Source: M3007 sp964621185 (GTDB lineage: Bacteria > Bacteroidota > Bacteroidia > Chitinophagales > Saprospiraceae). From it: a stretch of 64,000 bases of DNA. The notes beneath the pieces were generated by a model that searched no databases, was not told the origin of the DNA, and worked only from the letters and a program-made list of their open reading frames with translations. Below, one piece after another: positions 42,822 through 52,257 of this stretch (positions are counted from its first letter, which is position 1; every line of letters starts with the position of its first letter). Made by a program: the position numbers and the translations under genes. The DNA lies in the NCBI GenBank assembly GCA_964621185.1, contig CAZULM010000019.1:26586-90585 (forward strand). Direction: 5' to 3'.

Positions 42822-45722
42822 ATGCAACACCGTTACTTTTATTTCCTGTTGGTTATACTGGCGCCCCTTCAATTGTTTTCCCAAAACAAAAAAACGCTCG
42901 ACCACGCCGATGTGCAGCGCTGGGAAAAAATTGAACAGCAGCGCATCTCCAACGATGGCGCCTGGGTAGCATGGGCGCAGGTTCCCGTAACCGAAGGCGA
43001 CCCGACCCTGATCCTTTGGAACAGCGCCAGCAGTGCTCCGCTATCTTTTCCCCGGGCGATGGAAGCCAAATTCACCGAAGATTCCAAATGGCTGGTTTTC
43101 AGGATAAAACCGCCGCTCGATACCCTGAAATCCCTGCGCCGGAAAAAGGTAAAAGACGACGAGCTGCCAAAAGACACCCTGGGCATCTACGAGCTCGGTA
43201 CGGGCAAGCTGGAAAAAATCCCACGTTTGAAAAACTTCAATGTGCCGGATAAATGGTCCAAATGGCTGTTTTTCCAACTGGAACCGGAAAAGCCCGCGCC
43301 CGCTGCAAAAGACAGTGCCGGCACAAAACAAGACAGCACCAAAACAGCTAAACCAGTTGTAAAATCCAAGGCTGGCAAAAAAGCAAAAAAGGAGGACAAG
43401 GAGAACGGGTACCGGCTTTTTGTACGCAACACAGAATTCGGTTTTCAAGACACGATCGCTTACGTGAAAGACTACGTGCTGGCAAAAAAAGCGCGGCATG
43501 TATTGCTCAACAGCACGGGAAAGGGCGATACGATGGTGTTTTCAGCCAACCCGAGGGCCTTGGAAAACGGCGTGTACCAGCTCGACCTCGATCGCAACAC
43601 GATCAAGCCCTGGTGGCGCGGGAAAGCAAAATTTGCCCAGCTCTCCCTGGCCGACAACGGCCAACAGGCAGCTTTCCTGCTCGATGCTGATACCTCCAAA
43701 GCCCGGCTACGCCCCTGGCAGTTGTGCTACCGCGGCATACGGCAAGATTCCGCCAGGGTAATAGCCGATGCACAGAGCAAGTTCATCAGACAAAGCCCCG
43801 AATTCCCCGATTGGGGCATTTCAGAAAATGCGCGGCCCGTTTTTTCCGACGACGGCTCCAAGTTGTATTTCGGGATTGCCCCGCCGCCAATCCTGAACGA
43901 CACCACTTTGTTGCCCGAGGAAATCGTGCAGGTGGAAGTGTGGGCCTGGAACGAGAACAGGATATACACCCAACAAGAGTCGCGCTTGGAAGCTGACAAA
44001 AAACGCAGCTTTCCGGTGGTGTACCACACCTCCAACAGCCGTTTTGTGCCGCTCGGCTCCACGGCCATCCCCGAACTGCGTTTCCAGGAAGAGCGGAATG
44101 CCGAACTGGCGCTCGGGTTTACGGAAGAGCCCTACGCCAGCGCCATTTCCTGGGAAGGGGCAGCCCACAAAGATTTGTTTGCAGTGGATATTAATACAGG
44201 AGATAAGAAGATGATTGTCAAAGACTTGCGCTGCAACCCACGCCTGTCGCCAGCAGGGCGGTTCATCGCCTGGTGGAGCGAACCCGATACAGCCTGGTTT
44301 GCCTGGAACGCGGCAACGGCACAGATTGCCCGCTTGACGGACAACCGAAAAGTGCCGTTTTTCAACGAAGAGAACGATGTGCCGGACTATCCCAACGAGC
44401 ACGGCATCGCAGGCTGGCTGCTCGATGATACCGCGGTGCTGGTTTATGACAAATATGATGTTTGGAAAATGGATCCTGTCGGGAAACGCCGTCCGGAACG
44501 CTTGACAAATGGCCGCGAAACCGAAACCACCTACCGGTACATCCGCCTCGACCCGGAAGAGCGCGCCATCGACCCGGAAGCAAAAATCCTGCTGCACCGC
44601 TTTGAGGAATCGGACAAGGGGGAAGGTTACGCTTGGCTCGATTTGAGAACGGGGCAGCTGCATCCGTGGATGAGCGGAGCTTACAGCTTTTCCAAAAGCC
44701 CCCAAAAAGCCAGGGACAAGGCGGCGATGATCTTTACTATGGAAAATTACCAGACTTTCCCAGACTTGCAATTCGTTCAAGGCTTCGACAAAATCGGCGG
44801 CAAAAATCAAGCCCCAGCCAACCCACTACAAATCAGCCTTGCCAACCCACAGCAAACCGAATACCAATGGGGCAGCATTGAATTGGTGCAATGGACATCA
44901 CTGTCGGGAGAAAAGTTGAGCGGCATGCTCGTCAGGCCCGAAGGCTTCGACCCCAAAAAACAGTATCCGATGCTCGTCAATTTTTACGAAAAAGTAAGCG
45001 ACAACCTGCATGACCACCGCTCTCCCGATTTTCACCGCTCGCAGATCAACTATACCTTTTATGCCAGTCGGGGATACCTCGTGTTTGCTCCCGACATACC
45101 TTATCGCACCGGCTACCCGGGCGAATGTGCTTTCGATGCCATCGTCAGCGGGGTAACGTCCTTGATCGACCGCGGTTTCGTCGATCCCAAGCGGGTGGCG
45201 CTGCAAGGACATTCCTGGGGCGGCTACCAGGCTGCCTACATTGTGACGCGCACCAACCTGTTCGCCTGCGCCGAAGCTGGCGCCCCGGTGGCCAACATGA
45301 CTTCGGCCTACGGCGGCATCCGCTGGGAATCGGGCATGAGCCGGGCGTTCCAATACGAGCACACACAGAGCCGCATCGGTGGCTCCCTTTGGGAATACCC
45401 GATGCGTTATCTGGAAAACTCGCCCCTTTTTGCCCTGGACAAAGTGAATACGCCCCTGCTCATCCTGCACAATGACAAAGATGGGGCCGTGCCTTGGTAC
45501 CAAGGCATCGAGCTTTATTCAGGCCTGCGCCGCCTGGGCAAGCCGACCTGGATGCTCAACTACAACGACGAGCCGCATTGGCCGGTAAAACTCCAAAACC
45601 GCATTGATTTTCAGCGCCGAATGCAGCAATTCTTCGACCATTACCTGATGGGTGCGCCGGCGCCAAGCTGGATGCTGCGGGGTGTGCCGCCGATGGAAAA
45701 GGGGATCAGGCAGGGGTTTTGA
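42822..45722 (+). CDS. S9-family serine peptidase (prolyl oligopeptidase type)
   Basis: 966 residues. Signal peptide to about residue 21 (...LQLFSQ). A large propeller-like region with a low-complexity Lys/Ala insert near residue 165-190 (KPVVKSKAGKKAKKEDK). The C-terminal hydrolase domain has the nucleophile in LQGHSWGGYQAAYI (about residue 805), the Asp in LHNDKDGAVPWYQGIE and the His in YNDEPHWPVK. It likely cleaves peptides in the periplasm, possibly dipeptides like DPP-type enzymes. It stands alone, convergent with nspC. The Lys-rich insert is unusual. Confidence 0.88.
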   Translation: MQHRYFYFLLVILAPLQLFSQNKKTLDHADVQRWEKIEQQRISNDGAWVAWAQVPVTEGDPTLILWNSASSAPLSFPRAMEAKFTEDSKWLVFRIKPPLDTLKSLRRKKVKDDELPKDTLGIYELGTGKLEKIPRLKNFNVPDKWSKWLFFQLEPEKPAPAAKDSAGTKQDSTKTAKPVVKSKAGKKAKKEDKENGYRLFVRNTEFGFQDTIAYVKDYVLAKKARHVLLNSTGKGDTMVFSANPRALENGVYQLDLDRNTIKPWWRGKAKFAQLSLADNGQQAAFLLDADTSKARLRPWQLCYRGIRQDSARVIADAQSKFIRQSPEFPDWGISENARPVFSDDGSKLYFGIAPPPILNDTTLLPEEIVQVEVWAWNENRIYTQQESRLEADKKRSFPVVYHTSNSRFVPLGSTAIPELRFQEERNAELALGFTEEPYASAISWEGAAHKDLFAVDINTGDKKMIVKDLRCNPRLSPAGRFIAWWSEPDTAWFAWNAATAQIARLTDNRKVPFFNEENDVPDYPNEHGIAGWLLDDTAVLVYDKYDVWKMDPVGKRRPERLTNGRETETTYRYIRLDPEERAIDPEAKILLHRFEESDKGEGYAWLDLRTGQLHPWMSGAYSFSKSPQKARDKAAMIFTMENYQTFPDLQFVQGFDKIGGKNQAPANPLQISLANPQQTEYQWGSIELVQWTSLSGEKLSGMLVRPEGFDPKKQYPMLVNFYEKVSDNLHDHRSPDFHRSQINYTFYASRGYLVFAPDIPYRTGYPGECAFDAIVSGVTSLIDRGFVDPKRVALQGHSWGGYQAAYIVTRTNLFACAEAGAPVANMTSAYGGIRWESGMSRAFQYEHTQSRIGGSLWEYPMRYLENSPLFALDKVNTPLLILHNDKDGAVPWYQGIELYSGLRRLGKPTWMLNYNDEPHWPVKLQNRIDFQRRMQQFFDHYLMGAPAPSWMLRGVPPMEKGIRQGF

Positions 45723-45725
45723 GAA

Positions 45726-45750
45726 TTGGTTTCCCGAAACCCGAAACCAA
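45726..45750. terminator. Short hairpin between convergent genes
   Basis: TTGGTTTC and GAAACCAA pair around a nine-base loop, four bases after the peptidase stop and three before the nspC stop. No T tract follows, so termination is inferred from position. The arm word GGTTTC is the one used in the 17539-17735 repeat. Confidence 0.5.
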
Positions 45751-45753
45751 ATT

Positions 45754-46902
45754 TCAAGACAACCGCCCCTTATAATCCTTATACCCAAACTTCCGCACGA
45801 TATTCAGGGCGCCGTCGGGGCGCTGGATGGCGATGCTGGGGTGTGTGACCCCGTTGAAGGTGCTGGTTTTGACCATGGTATAGTGGATCATGTCTTCAAA
45901 GATGATTTGGTCGCCTGATTTCAGGGCTTTTTCAAAGGCATATACTTCGTGGAAGTCGCCGCTGAGGCAGCTTACCCCGCCCAGGCGGTACAGGTGCTTT
46001 GCCGATTTGGGGGCAGCTTCAAGGTCTGCATAAGCGCCGCGGACGCCGGGCCGATAGGGCATTTCCAGGGTGTCGGGCATGTGCGCGGTAAAGGAGATGT
46101 CTAAGATCGCTGTTTTTACGCCTTTGTTTTTTACGATGTCGAGCACGGTGGACACGAGCACGCCGGTGTCCCAGGCAAAGGCGCTGCCTGGCTCCAGGAT
46201 GACGTGCAGGTGTGGGTGCCGTGACTTGAAAGCTTTCAGCACCTGGATCAGGTGCCCCAGGTCGTAGCCCTTGCGGGTCATCAGGTGGCCACCGCCGAAA
46301 TTCACCCATTTGAGCCTGGGCAGGAAGCCGGCAAACTGCCGCTCAAAATGCACAAGGGTTGTCTCTAAGTCGAAGCTGCTGCTTTCGCACAGGGTGTGGA
46401 AATGCAGCCCTTCGATGCCTTCCGGGAATTTTGCCTTGAAGTTCTCCACAGCTTCGCCGAGCCGGGAGCCGGGCGCGGCGGGGTTGTACAGCGCCGTGCC
46501 CACGGGCGACCAGCCTGGGTTTACCCGGATGCCCGGGCTTACTTTCTCGGGATGGTTCAGCAGTTTTTTGCCGAAGCGCTTCCATTGCGACAGCGAGTTG
46601 AAGGTAATATGGCTCGACAGCTTCAATATTTTGTTGAACTCCTTAGGCGAATAGGCAACCGCATAAGTGTGGGCTTTCGCCCCCATTTCCTCGTTGCAGA
46701 GCATCACTTCGTGCAGGGAAGATGCCGTGGCGCCGCTCACGTATTCACGGACGATCGGGAAGGCGCTCCACATGGCAAAACCTTTGAAGGCAAGGATTAT
46801 CTGTGCGCCACTTTCGCGCTGCACCCGGCTGATGAGTTCAAGGTTCTGGCGCAGGCGCGTCTCTTCGAGGACGAAACAGGGGGATGGGACTTTGCTATTC
46901 AT
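45754..46902 (-). CDS. nspC: Carboxynorspermidine decarboxylase
   Basis: 382 residues from ATG 46902; the frame runs on to 47067 through a repeat and is not used. A fold-III PLP decarboxylase: the PLP lysine is expected at Lys40 in IILAFKGFAMW, then VSGATASSLHEVMLCNEEMG, GLHFHTLCESSSFDLE, WVNFGGGHLMTRKGYD and EPGSAFAWDTG, and the Cys of the second subunit region in LGGVSCLSGDF. It decarboxylates carboxynorspermidine or carboxyspermidine, giving norspermidine or spermidine by the alternative pathway. The dehydrogenase partner is not in the window. A 36-base repeat sits just upstream of the start. Confidence 0.93.
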   Translation of the reverse strand: MNSKVPSPCFVLEETRLRQNLELISRVQRESGAQIILAFKGFAMWSAFPIVREYVSGATASSLHEVMLCNEEMGAKAHTYAVAYSPKEFNKILKLSSHITFNSLSQWKRFGKKLLNHPEKVSPGIRVNPGWSPVGTALYNPAAPGSRLGEAVENFKAKFPEGIEGLHFHTLCESSSFDLETTLVHFERQFAGFLPRLKWVNFGGGHLMTRKGYDLGHLIQVLKAFKSRHPHLHVILEPGSAFAWDTGVLVSTVLDIVKNKGVKTAILDISFTAHMPDTLEMPYRPGVRGAYADLEAAPKSAKHLYRLGGVSCLSGDFHEVYAFEKALKSGDQIIFEDMIHYTMVKTSTFNGVTHPSIAIQRPDGALNIVRKFGYKDYKGRLS

Positions 46903-46903
46903 T

Positions 46904-46939
46904 GAATTTGATAATGTGATTATTTGGCAATGTGATAAT
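46904..46939 (-). repeat. 36-bp element at the nspC start
   Basis: On the minus strand this reads ATTATCACATTGCCAAATAATC and on to one base before the ATG. It matches 52215-52250 with about five mismatches in the same orientation relative to the following start codon. It contains two copies of ATYATCACATT. Confidence 0.7.
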
Positions 46940-47325
46940 AGTGCTTGCTGCTTGGGAATGGGTAAAAAGCCTTGCTTTTGCAGTGCGCCACTTTGGGTGC
47001 TCGTTTGAAGCGGCAAAAGTAGTGGACTCGCGGTTACTGGTGGTGGTTTTTGATTCCGGTAGGCCATGGGCTTAAACTATGTCGATATTTTTAGTTTTGT
47101 AAATATGTTATTTTTCGGAACTAACAATATGTTTTCAGGATAACAATGTAAATTTGTACGGTTTTTTTAATTTTTTGTAAAATGTTGTCCGTTGGCGCAT
47201 TTTGTGGCAAGCGCCCAAAAAGCGCTTTCCAGAAATATGCTGTTTACGCGATTTCCATAACCGACATTCAATATCAGCCCGGGTTTCGGGCGTCATCCAT
47301 TCATTTTTCAAAAACCTGATTTACG
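46940..47325. other. Divergent intergenic region without a gene
   Basis: No coding signal. It is AT-rich around 47075-47190, with TAGTTTTG (47092-47099) and TAAATTTG (47149-47156) as possible -7 elements for the gene at 47326; neither has a -33 partner at the right distance. Confidence 0.45.
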
Positions 47326-48987
47326 ATGAAAAAAACGTTGTTCTCTCTCCTGTTCTTTTGTGGCCTCCTGGCTCCAGTTTTTGCCCTTACCGATATTTGC
47401 GACATCACCATCGGCCCCGACAGCAAGGTTGCTGCCTTTGCCAATGGAGAGAACGTGACCGTTACGATGGGATACACGACCGACGAGGCAGCGGGCGTGC
47501 GCATCTTTGCGCGGCCCTACACCAATGGGAGCCTCTCGCCCGGTTATGCTGCAAGCGGCTCTGGCTTGTACATGGGTTCTGGCACGGCTATCGGCACTTT
47601 TACCATTTCTTCCGGCAACGTGCTGGTCAACGAAATCCGAATCGAGGTATATGCCTCCGACAACACGACCTTGCTGCGTCGGCTCTGGGTGCCGGTGCGC
47701 TTCCGTTTTGGCAGTGCCGGCGTTCACAATTTTACTTTTTCCAGCAATACACCGGTCACGTCACTGCTGTTGGGTGAAGATTTTACCACGTCTTTCCAAT
47801 ACAATGTGACCTACCCCGGTGGTGTGCGCGTGTTTGTCCGTCCCTTCACCAATGGAAGCTTGACGCCCGGCTACAGCGCCAGCGGCTCGGGGATTTACAC
47901 CGGGACTGGCAGCACCAGTTCAAATTTTACCATTTCAAGCGGGAAAAACGTGCATGTCGATGCGCTCAGGGTTCAGGTGCTCAACCCCGACCAATCGGTG
48001 CTGCTCGACGAGTTTTTTATCCCGGTGAACCTGTATTTCAGTACGGTTAAGATCACGGACATAGTGCCGCAAACAGGCAATTTCCCTTACAACGGCGAAA
48101 ACAGGATGGTCAACTACAACTATTCCACCACGGAAGCAGGGGGCGTGCGCATATTCCCGCGACCTTGGACCAACGGCGCGCTGACACCGGGTTACAGCGC
48201 TTCCGGCTCTGGCCTGTACATGGGCTCGGGCGCTGCCAGCGGCACCTATACCATTGGCACCGGCAACCAGCGGGTCGATCACACCCGCTTCCAGGTCACC
48301 AATGCCGACCAGTCCGAAGTGCTTTTGCAGATGCTCTCCCCAGTGGAATACACTTTTGGCAACTTCCTGGTGGACAACATACAGCTGTGCCCTGCTTCTC
48401 CTGCACGCTTAGAAAACGGCTCTAACGTGAACATCAATTTTGGCTATTACAACGATGAAGGGGCGGAAACGCGCATCTTTGTGCGCCCGATGACCAATGG
48501 CAACCTGACACCGGGCTATGCTGCCTCTGGGTCGGGCTTGTACGCTGTCGGCAGCGGTGCGGCCAAGGCCAACTTCACCATCAGCTCCGGCGACCAGGTG
48601 GTTGACCAATTGCGGTTCCGCATTACCAGCGCCGACCAATCCACACAACTGGCCGAGTATTTCATCCCGGTCAAGTACGTGTTTGGAAACGCTTCCGTGG
48701 CAGCTACGGCACCGAGCGATGTGGTGGAGTCCATCGCCATCTTCCCCAACCCGGCCATTGACCAAACCAACCTTTCCGTATTGCTGAAAGAAAACCAACA
48801 GGTGCATGTTTCTGTCACCGACCTCTCTGGCCGGCAGGTGCTGGACTTTGGCACCCGTGAGGTATTTGCCCAAATGCAGGAACAATGGCGGATAAACAGC
48901 GGCAACAACCTGCCCAATGGCACTTATGTGGTTTTGGTGGAAGGTGAAAGCTTCAAGGAAGCGCGGAAATTGGTAGTGCTGCGGTAG
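47326..48987 (+). CDS. T9SS-exported protein with four tandem domains
   Basis: 553 residues. Signal peptide to residue 20 (...LLAPVFA). Four domains of about 110 residues repeat the block GVRIFARPYTNGSLSPGYAA (versions RVFVRPFTNG, RIFPRPWTNG, RIFVRPMTNG), each with SGSG(L/I)Y, a TISSGN-like strand and an RxxVxxxDQSxxL strand. The last 80 residues are a type A T9SS sorting domain (IAIFPNPAIDQTNLSVLL to EARKLVVLR). The repeats look like an uncharacterised beta-sandwich of secreted Bacteroidota proteins. Surface exposure is inferred; the role is unknown. Confidence 0.85.
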   Translation: MKKTLFSLLFFCGLLAPVFALTDICDITIGPDSKVAAFANGENVTVTMGYTTDEAAGVRIFARPYTNGSLSPGYAASGSGLYMGSGTAIGTFTISSGNVLVNEIRIEVYASDNTTLLRRLWVPVRFRFGSAGVHNFTFSSNTPVTSLLLGEDFTTSFQYNVTYPGGVRVFVRPFTNGSLTPGYSASGSGIYTGTGSTSSNFTISSGKNVHVDALRVQVLNPDQSVLLDEFFIPVNLYFSTVKITDIVPQTGNFPYNGENRMVNYNYSTTEAGGVRIFPRPWTNGALTPGYSASGSGLYMGSGAASGTYTIGTGNQRVDHTRFQVTNADQSEVLLQMLSPVEYTFGNFLVDNIQLCPASPARLENGSNVNINFGYYNDEGAETRIFVRPMTNGNLTPGYAASGSGLYAVGSGAAKANFTISSGDQVVDQLRFRITSADQSTQLAEYFIPVKYVFGNASVAATAPSDVVESIAIFPNPAIDQTNLSVLLKENQQVHVSVTDLSGRQVLDFGTREVFAQMQEQWRINSGNNLPNGTYVVLVEGESFKEARKLVVLR

Positions 48988-49015
48988 CTATTGCCGGACG
49001 CGGCACTGGACAGTT

Positions 49016-49059
49016 GACGGTTTACCCGCCTAAGCTTTAGCGAAGGCGGGTAAACCGTC
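49016..49059. repeat. Perfect hairpin followed by 7-bp tandem repeats
   Basis: GACGGTTTACCCGCC pairs without error with GGCGGGTAAACCGTC across TAAGCTTTAGCGAA. Right after it ACCGTCC repeats about three and a half times to 49080. It lies 28 bases after a stop and could terminate transcription. Confidence 0.8.
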
Positions 49060-49174
49060 CACCGTCCACCGTCCACCGTTCAACCCCGTCATCCGACAAC
49101 TCACCGGTTTTTGCTTTGTTACACCTTCGCGTGAGGGGAAATTTGTCCCATTATTCACAAAAAAACGAAGCACA

Positions 49175-51595
49175 ATGCAAGCAAAAGCCCGCTGGATCAT
49201 CCTTCCGCTGCTGATTTTCCCTTTATTGCTTTTTTCACAGTCCCAAACTTTGCGCGGCACGGTGCTCGACAAGCAGTCCGAGACGCCGCTGGTCGGGGCC
49301 ACCATCCAACTTTTGCACAGTTCGGCTGATGCCGGCGAACAGCCTTCCGGTATCGGCGCGGTTTCCGATGTCAACGGCATATTTACCCTCAAAAACGTGC
49401 CGGTAGGGCGGCAGGCGCTGCGCATCACCTATTTGGGCTACGAGCCGCAAACCATGTCGAACATCCTGGTGACGGCGGGCAAAGAAGTTTTACTGGAGGT
49501 TCGGCTGGAAGAATCTTTCAACAAGATAAACGAAGTGGTGGTGACGGCCAAGTCGGACAAGGACAAGCCGATGAACGAGATGGCCACGATCTCTGCTCGA
49601 CAGTTCAACACCGAAGAAGTGATGCGCTATTCTGGCGGCAGGAATGACGTTGCCAAGCTGGTAGCCAATTTCGCCGGGGTGGCGGCCAATAACGATGCCC
49701 GCAACGACATCATCATCCGCGGCAACTCGCCCACCGGGGTGCTGTGGCGGCTGGAAGGCATCCCGATCCCCAACCCCAACCACTATTCTACCCTTGGCAC
49801 CACTGGCGGCCCCGTGTCGGCCCTCAACCCAAACATGATCGGAAATTCCGACTTCCTCACAAGTGCCTTCCCGGCGGAATATGGCAATGCCACGGCGGGC
49901 GTTTTCGACATCAACATGCGCACGGGCAACAAGGAAAGGCTGGAATACACCGCCCAGGTAGGCGCTTTCTCGGGCATAGAAGGCTTGATAGAAGGCCCCT
50001 TGAACAAGAAAAACAACGGCTCATTCGTGGTAGCGTACCGGCATTCGTTTGCCGAAGTGGCGCAGGCTGCCGGGCTGAATGTGGGCACCACGGCTACACC
50101 TAAGTACAAAGACCTGTCGTTCAACGTCGATTTGGGCAATTCAAAATGGGGCAAGTTCTCCGTGTTCGGCATCGGAGGCTGGAGCACCATCGAGTTCCTG
50201 GGGAACGAGATCGACACGACCGATCTTTTTGCCAACCCCAACCAAAACGCCTACAACGTGTCGAAGTTCGGTGTGGCGGGCCTGAAGCACAACCTGCTGT
50301 TGAGCGACCGTTCATACATCCGCACCGTATTCAGTACCTCTTTTGCTGCCAATTCCTATCAAACGGAAGACCTGAACAGGACAGATGACGACGGCAAGTT
50401 GTTCCAGCTGCTCGACGTGGAAGATGCCGCCACCACTTACAGGCTTTCTTCGTACTATAACCACAAGTTCAGCAACCGCCTCACCCTGCGTACGGGCTTT
50501 TTGCTCCAGAACCAGCAGCTCGACACCTATGTGCTCACACGGGAATTTACCCCCGACCTGGACGGTGACGGCAAGCCCGACTGGTTCACCCAGCGCGATT
50601 TCGATGGGGGTTTTGCGCAGGGGGAGGCGTATGTGCAAACCCAGTACCGCGTCGCTGAACGGCTTACCCTCAATACAGGGCTGCACGCCTTGTACTTCCA
50701 TGAAACTGAAGACTTTGCCGTAGAGCCCCGAGCCGCCATCAACTGGCAGCCGGCGCCCAAGCACCGCTTCAACCTCGGCTACGGTATGCACAACCAGACA
50801 CAGCCACTGCCGGTGTTCCTCTTCCGCGAGTGGCAGGCCAACGGCAGTTTCCTCGAAACGAACAAAGACCTTGGCTTCACGCGCAGCCAGCACTTGGTGT
50901 TGGGCTACGATTATAAGCCAGGGGCCAACTGGCGCATCAAGGCAGAAACCTACTATCAATGGCTTTCCGACGTGCCGGTGGATGCCTTTCCGAGCAGCTT
51001 TTCCATGTTGAACACGGGCGCGGATTTCGTTTTCCCGGAGAAAAACAACTTAGTCAACAGCGGTACCGGCCAAAACATGGGCCTTGAACTAACCGCTGAA
51101 AAGTTCTTCAGCAAAGGCTGGTACAGCCTTGTTACCCTAAGCGTCTTCGATTCAAAATACAAGGGCTCCGACGGCGTAGAGCGCTCCACGGCATTCGATG
51201 GCGGCTATGTGTTCAACGTGCTGGGCGGCAGGGAAATCAAGCTGGGCAACAGCGGCCGCCGATACCTGACCATTGACACCAAAATGACGGCAGCAGGGGG
51301 GCGGCCCTACACGCCCGTGAACCTGGAAGCCAGCCGTGCCGCCGGCCAGGAAGTGTTGTACAACAATCTGGCGTTCAGCGAGCGCATAGACGATTATTTC
51401 CGCTGGGACGTGAAATTGGGCTTCCGCCTGAACAGCAACAAACGCAAGCTCTCGCAAACGTTCTTCCTCGATTTCCAAAATGTCACCAACAATAAGAACG
51501 TGTTCTCCATGAAGTACAACCAGGTGTATGGAAACGTCGGCACTACCTACCAGATCGGCTTTTTCCCGGATGTGCTGTACCGGATCGAGTTCTGA
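49175..51595 (+). CDS. TonB-dependent receptor with carboxypeptidase-like N-terminal domain
   Basis: 806 residues. Signal peptide (IILPLLIFPLLLFSQSQ), then a carboxypeptidase-like regulatory domain (LRGTVLDKQSETPLVGATIQ, FTLKNVPVGRQALRITYLGY; residues 22-110), a plug domain (GGRNDVAKLVANFAGVAANN, NDIIIRGNSPTGVLWRLEGI) and the barrel ending in VLYRIEF. It lacks a SusD partner, so it is not a SusCD pair. It should import a large or scarce substrate such as a siderophore or peptide with TonB energy. A TonB-C protein follows about 190 bases downstream. Confidence 0.9.
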   Translation: MQAKARWIILPLLIFPLLLFSQSQTLRGTVLDKQSETPLVGATIQLLHSSADAGEQPSGIGAVSDVNGIFTLKNVPVGRQALRITYLGYEPQTMSNILVTAGKEVLLEVRLEESFNKINEVVVTAKSDKDKPMNEMATISARQFNTEEVMRYSGGRNDVAKLVANFAGVAANNDARNDIIIRGNSPTGVLWRLEGIPIPNPNHYSTLGTTGGPVSALNPNMIGNSDFLTSAFPAEYGNATAGVFDINMRTGNKERLEYTAQVGAFSGIEGLIEGPLNKKNNGSFVVAYRHSFAEVAQAAGLNVGTTATPKYKDLSFNVDLGNSKWGKFSVFGIGGWSTIEFLGNEIDTTDLFANPNQNAYNVSKFGVAGLKHNLLLSDRSYIRTVFSTSFAANSYQTEDLNRTDDDGKLFQLLDVEDAATTYRLSSYYNHKFSNRLTLRTGFLLQNQQLDTYVLTREFTPDLDGDGKPDWFTQRDFDGGFAQGEAYVQTQYRVAERLTLNTGLHALYFHETEDFAVEPRAAINWQPAPKHRFNLGYGMHNQTQPLPVFLFREWQANGSFLETNKDLGFTRSQHLVLGYDYKPGANWRIKAETYYQWLSDVPVDAFPSSFSMLNTGADFVFPEKNNLVNSGTGQNMGLELTAEKFFSKGWYSLVTLSVFDSKYKGSDGVERSTAFDGGYVFNVLGGREIKLGNSGRRYLTIDTKMTAAGGRPYTPVNLEASRAAGQEVLYNNLAFSERIDDYFRWDVKLGFRLNSNKRKLSQTFFLDFQNVTNNKNVFSMKYNQVYGNVGTTYQIGFFPDVLYRIEF

Positions 51596-51655
51596 TGGAA
51601 CTGTTCACGACGCAGCGACACGGCGTAGTTAGTTTCTCACGACGACACGGCGTAA

Positions 51656-51763
51656 TTATACCTCACGCCGCTTGGTTTTGTGCATGTCGATCTTTCTAAT
51701 CAATTGAAGATCAGTTAAATCAATCATACTCAATCACAAAAATCAGGCGAATCATAGTATAAT
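51656..51763 (+). mobile_element. 108-bp MITE-like element, copy C
   Basis: Closest relative of copy A, about seven mismatches. Here the inverted ends extend to eight bases, AATTATAC and GTATAATT. The preceding 50 bases repeat the word TTTCTCACGACGACACGGCG, which is also in the long hairpin at 59984-60177. The element ends 22 bases before the next start codon. Confidence 0.75.
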
Positions 51764-51785
51764 TCGCACATCCAACCACTTTTTT

Positions 51786-52193
51786 ATGAAAATCACCATC
51801 TCCCTCCTCAGCATCTTAGCCCCATTGTTCTTGGCTCTGCCAACACTCGGCCAAAACCAACAGCTCCTTGCTTCATCGCCACAACAACAGGCAGCAGTAT
51901 TGTCGGCCAACCAGCCAGCCAGCTTCCCAAACCTGGGCGAATACCTCGACAAAAACCTCGAATACCCAGAATTGGCCAAAAGAAACGGGGTGGAAGGCGC
52001 GGTAACGGTTTTGGCAACAATTGGGGATAAGGGTGAAATAACAGCCCTCAAGCTCCACCAGGGCATCGGCTTTGGCTGCGACGAAACGGTTATGGAGCTG
52101 GTTTCCAACATGCCCAATTGGCGGCCCGCCGTTAAAAATGGGCTGGGAGTGCCGCAAAAAGTGTTTATTCGCGTCCGCTTTAGGCTGGAATAA
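51786..52193 (+). CDS. Secreted TonB C-terminal domain protein
   Basis: 135 residues. A signal peptide (ISLLSILAPLFLALPTLGQ) replaces the usual membrane anchor and Pro-rich spacer. Residues 50-135 are a TonB-C domain: LDKNLEYPELAKRNGVEGAV, then VLATIGDKGEITALKLHQGIG, CDETVMELVSNMPNW and VPQKVFIRVRFRL. Without the anchor it cannot work as a classical TonB; it may bind receptors in the periplasm or act as a regulator. It follows the TonB-dependent receptor and precedes a two-component pair on the same strand. Confidence 0.85.
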   Translation: MKITISLLSILAPLFLALPTLGQNQQLLASSPQQQAAVLSANQPASFPNLGEYLDKNLEYPELAKRNGVEGAVTVLATIGDKGEITALKLHQGIGFGCDETVMELVSNMPNWRPAVKNGLGVPQKVFIRVRFRLE

Positions 52194-52214
52194 ACAAGCC
52201 CAAGCCGCGCCACC

Positions 52215-52250
52215 ATTATCACATTTTCGAATTATCACATTGTCAAATTC
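52215..52250 (+). repeat. 36-bp element at the LytS-type kinase start
   Basis: Matches 46904-46939 in the same orientation relative to the downstream gene. It ends seven bases before the GTG start used here. The two repeats of ATTATCACATT inside give a tandem operator-like look. Confidence 0.7.
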
Positions 52251-52257
52251 CTTCAAA

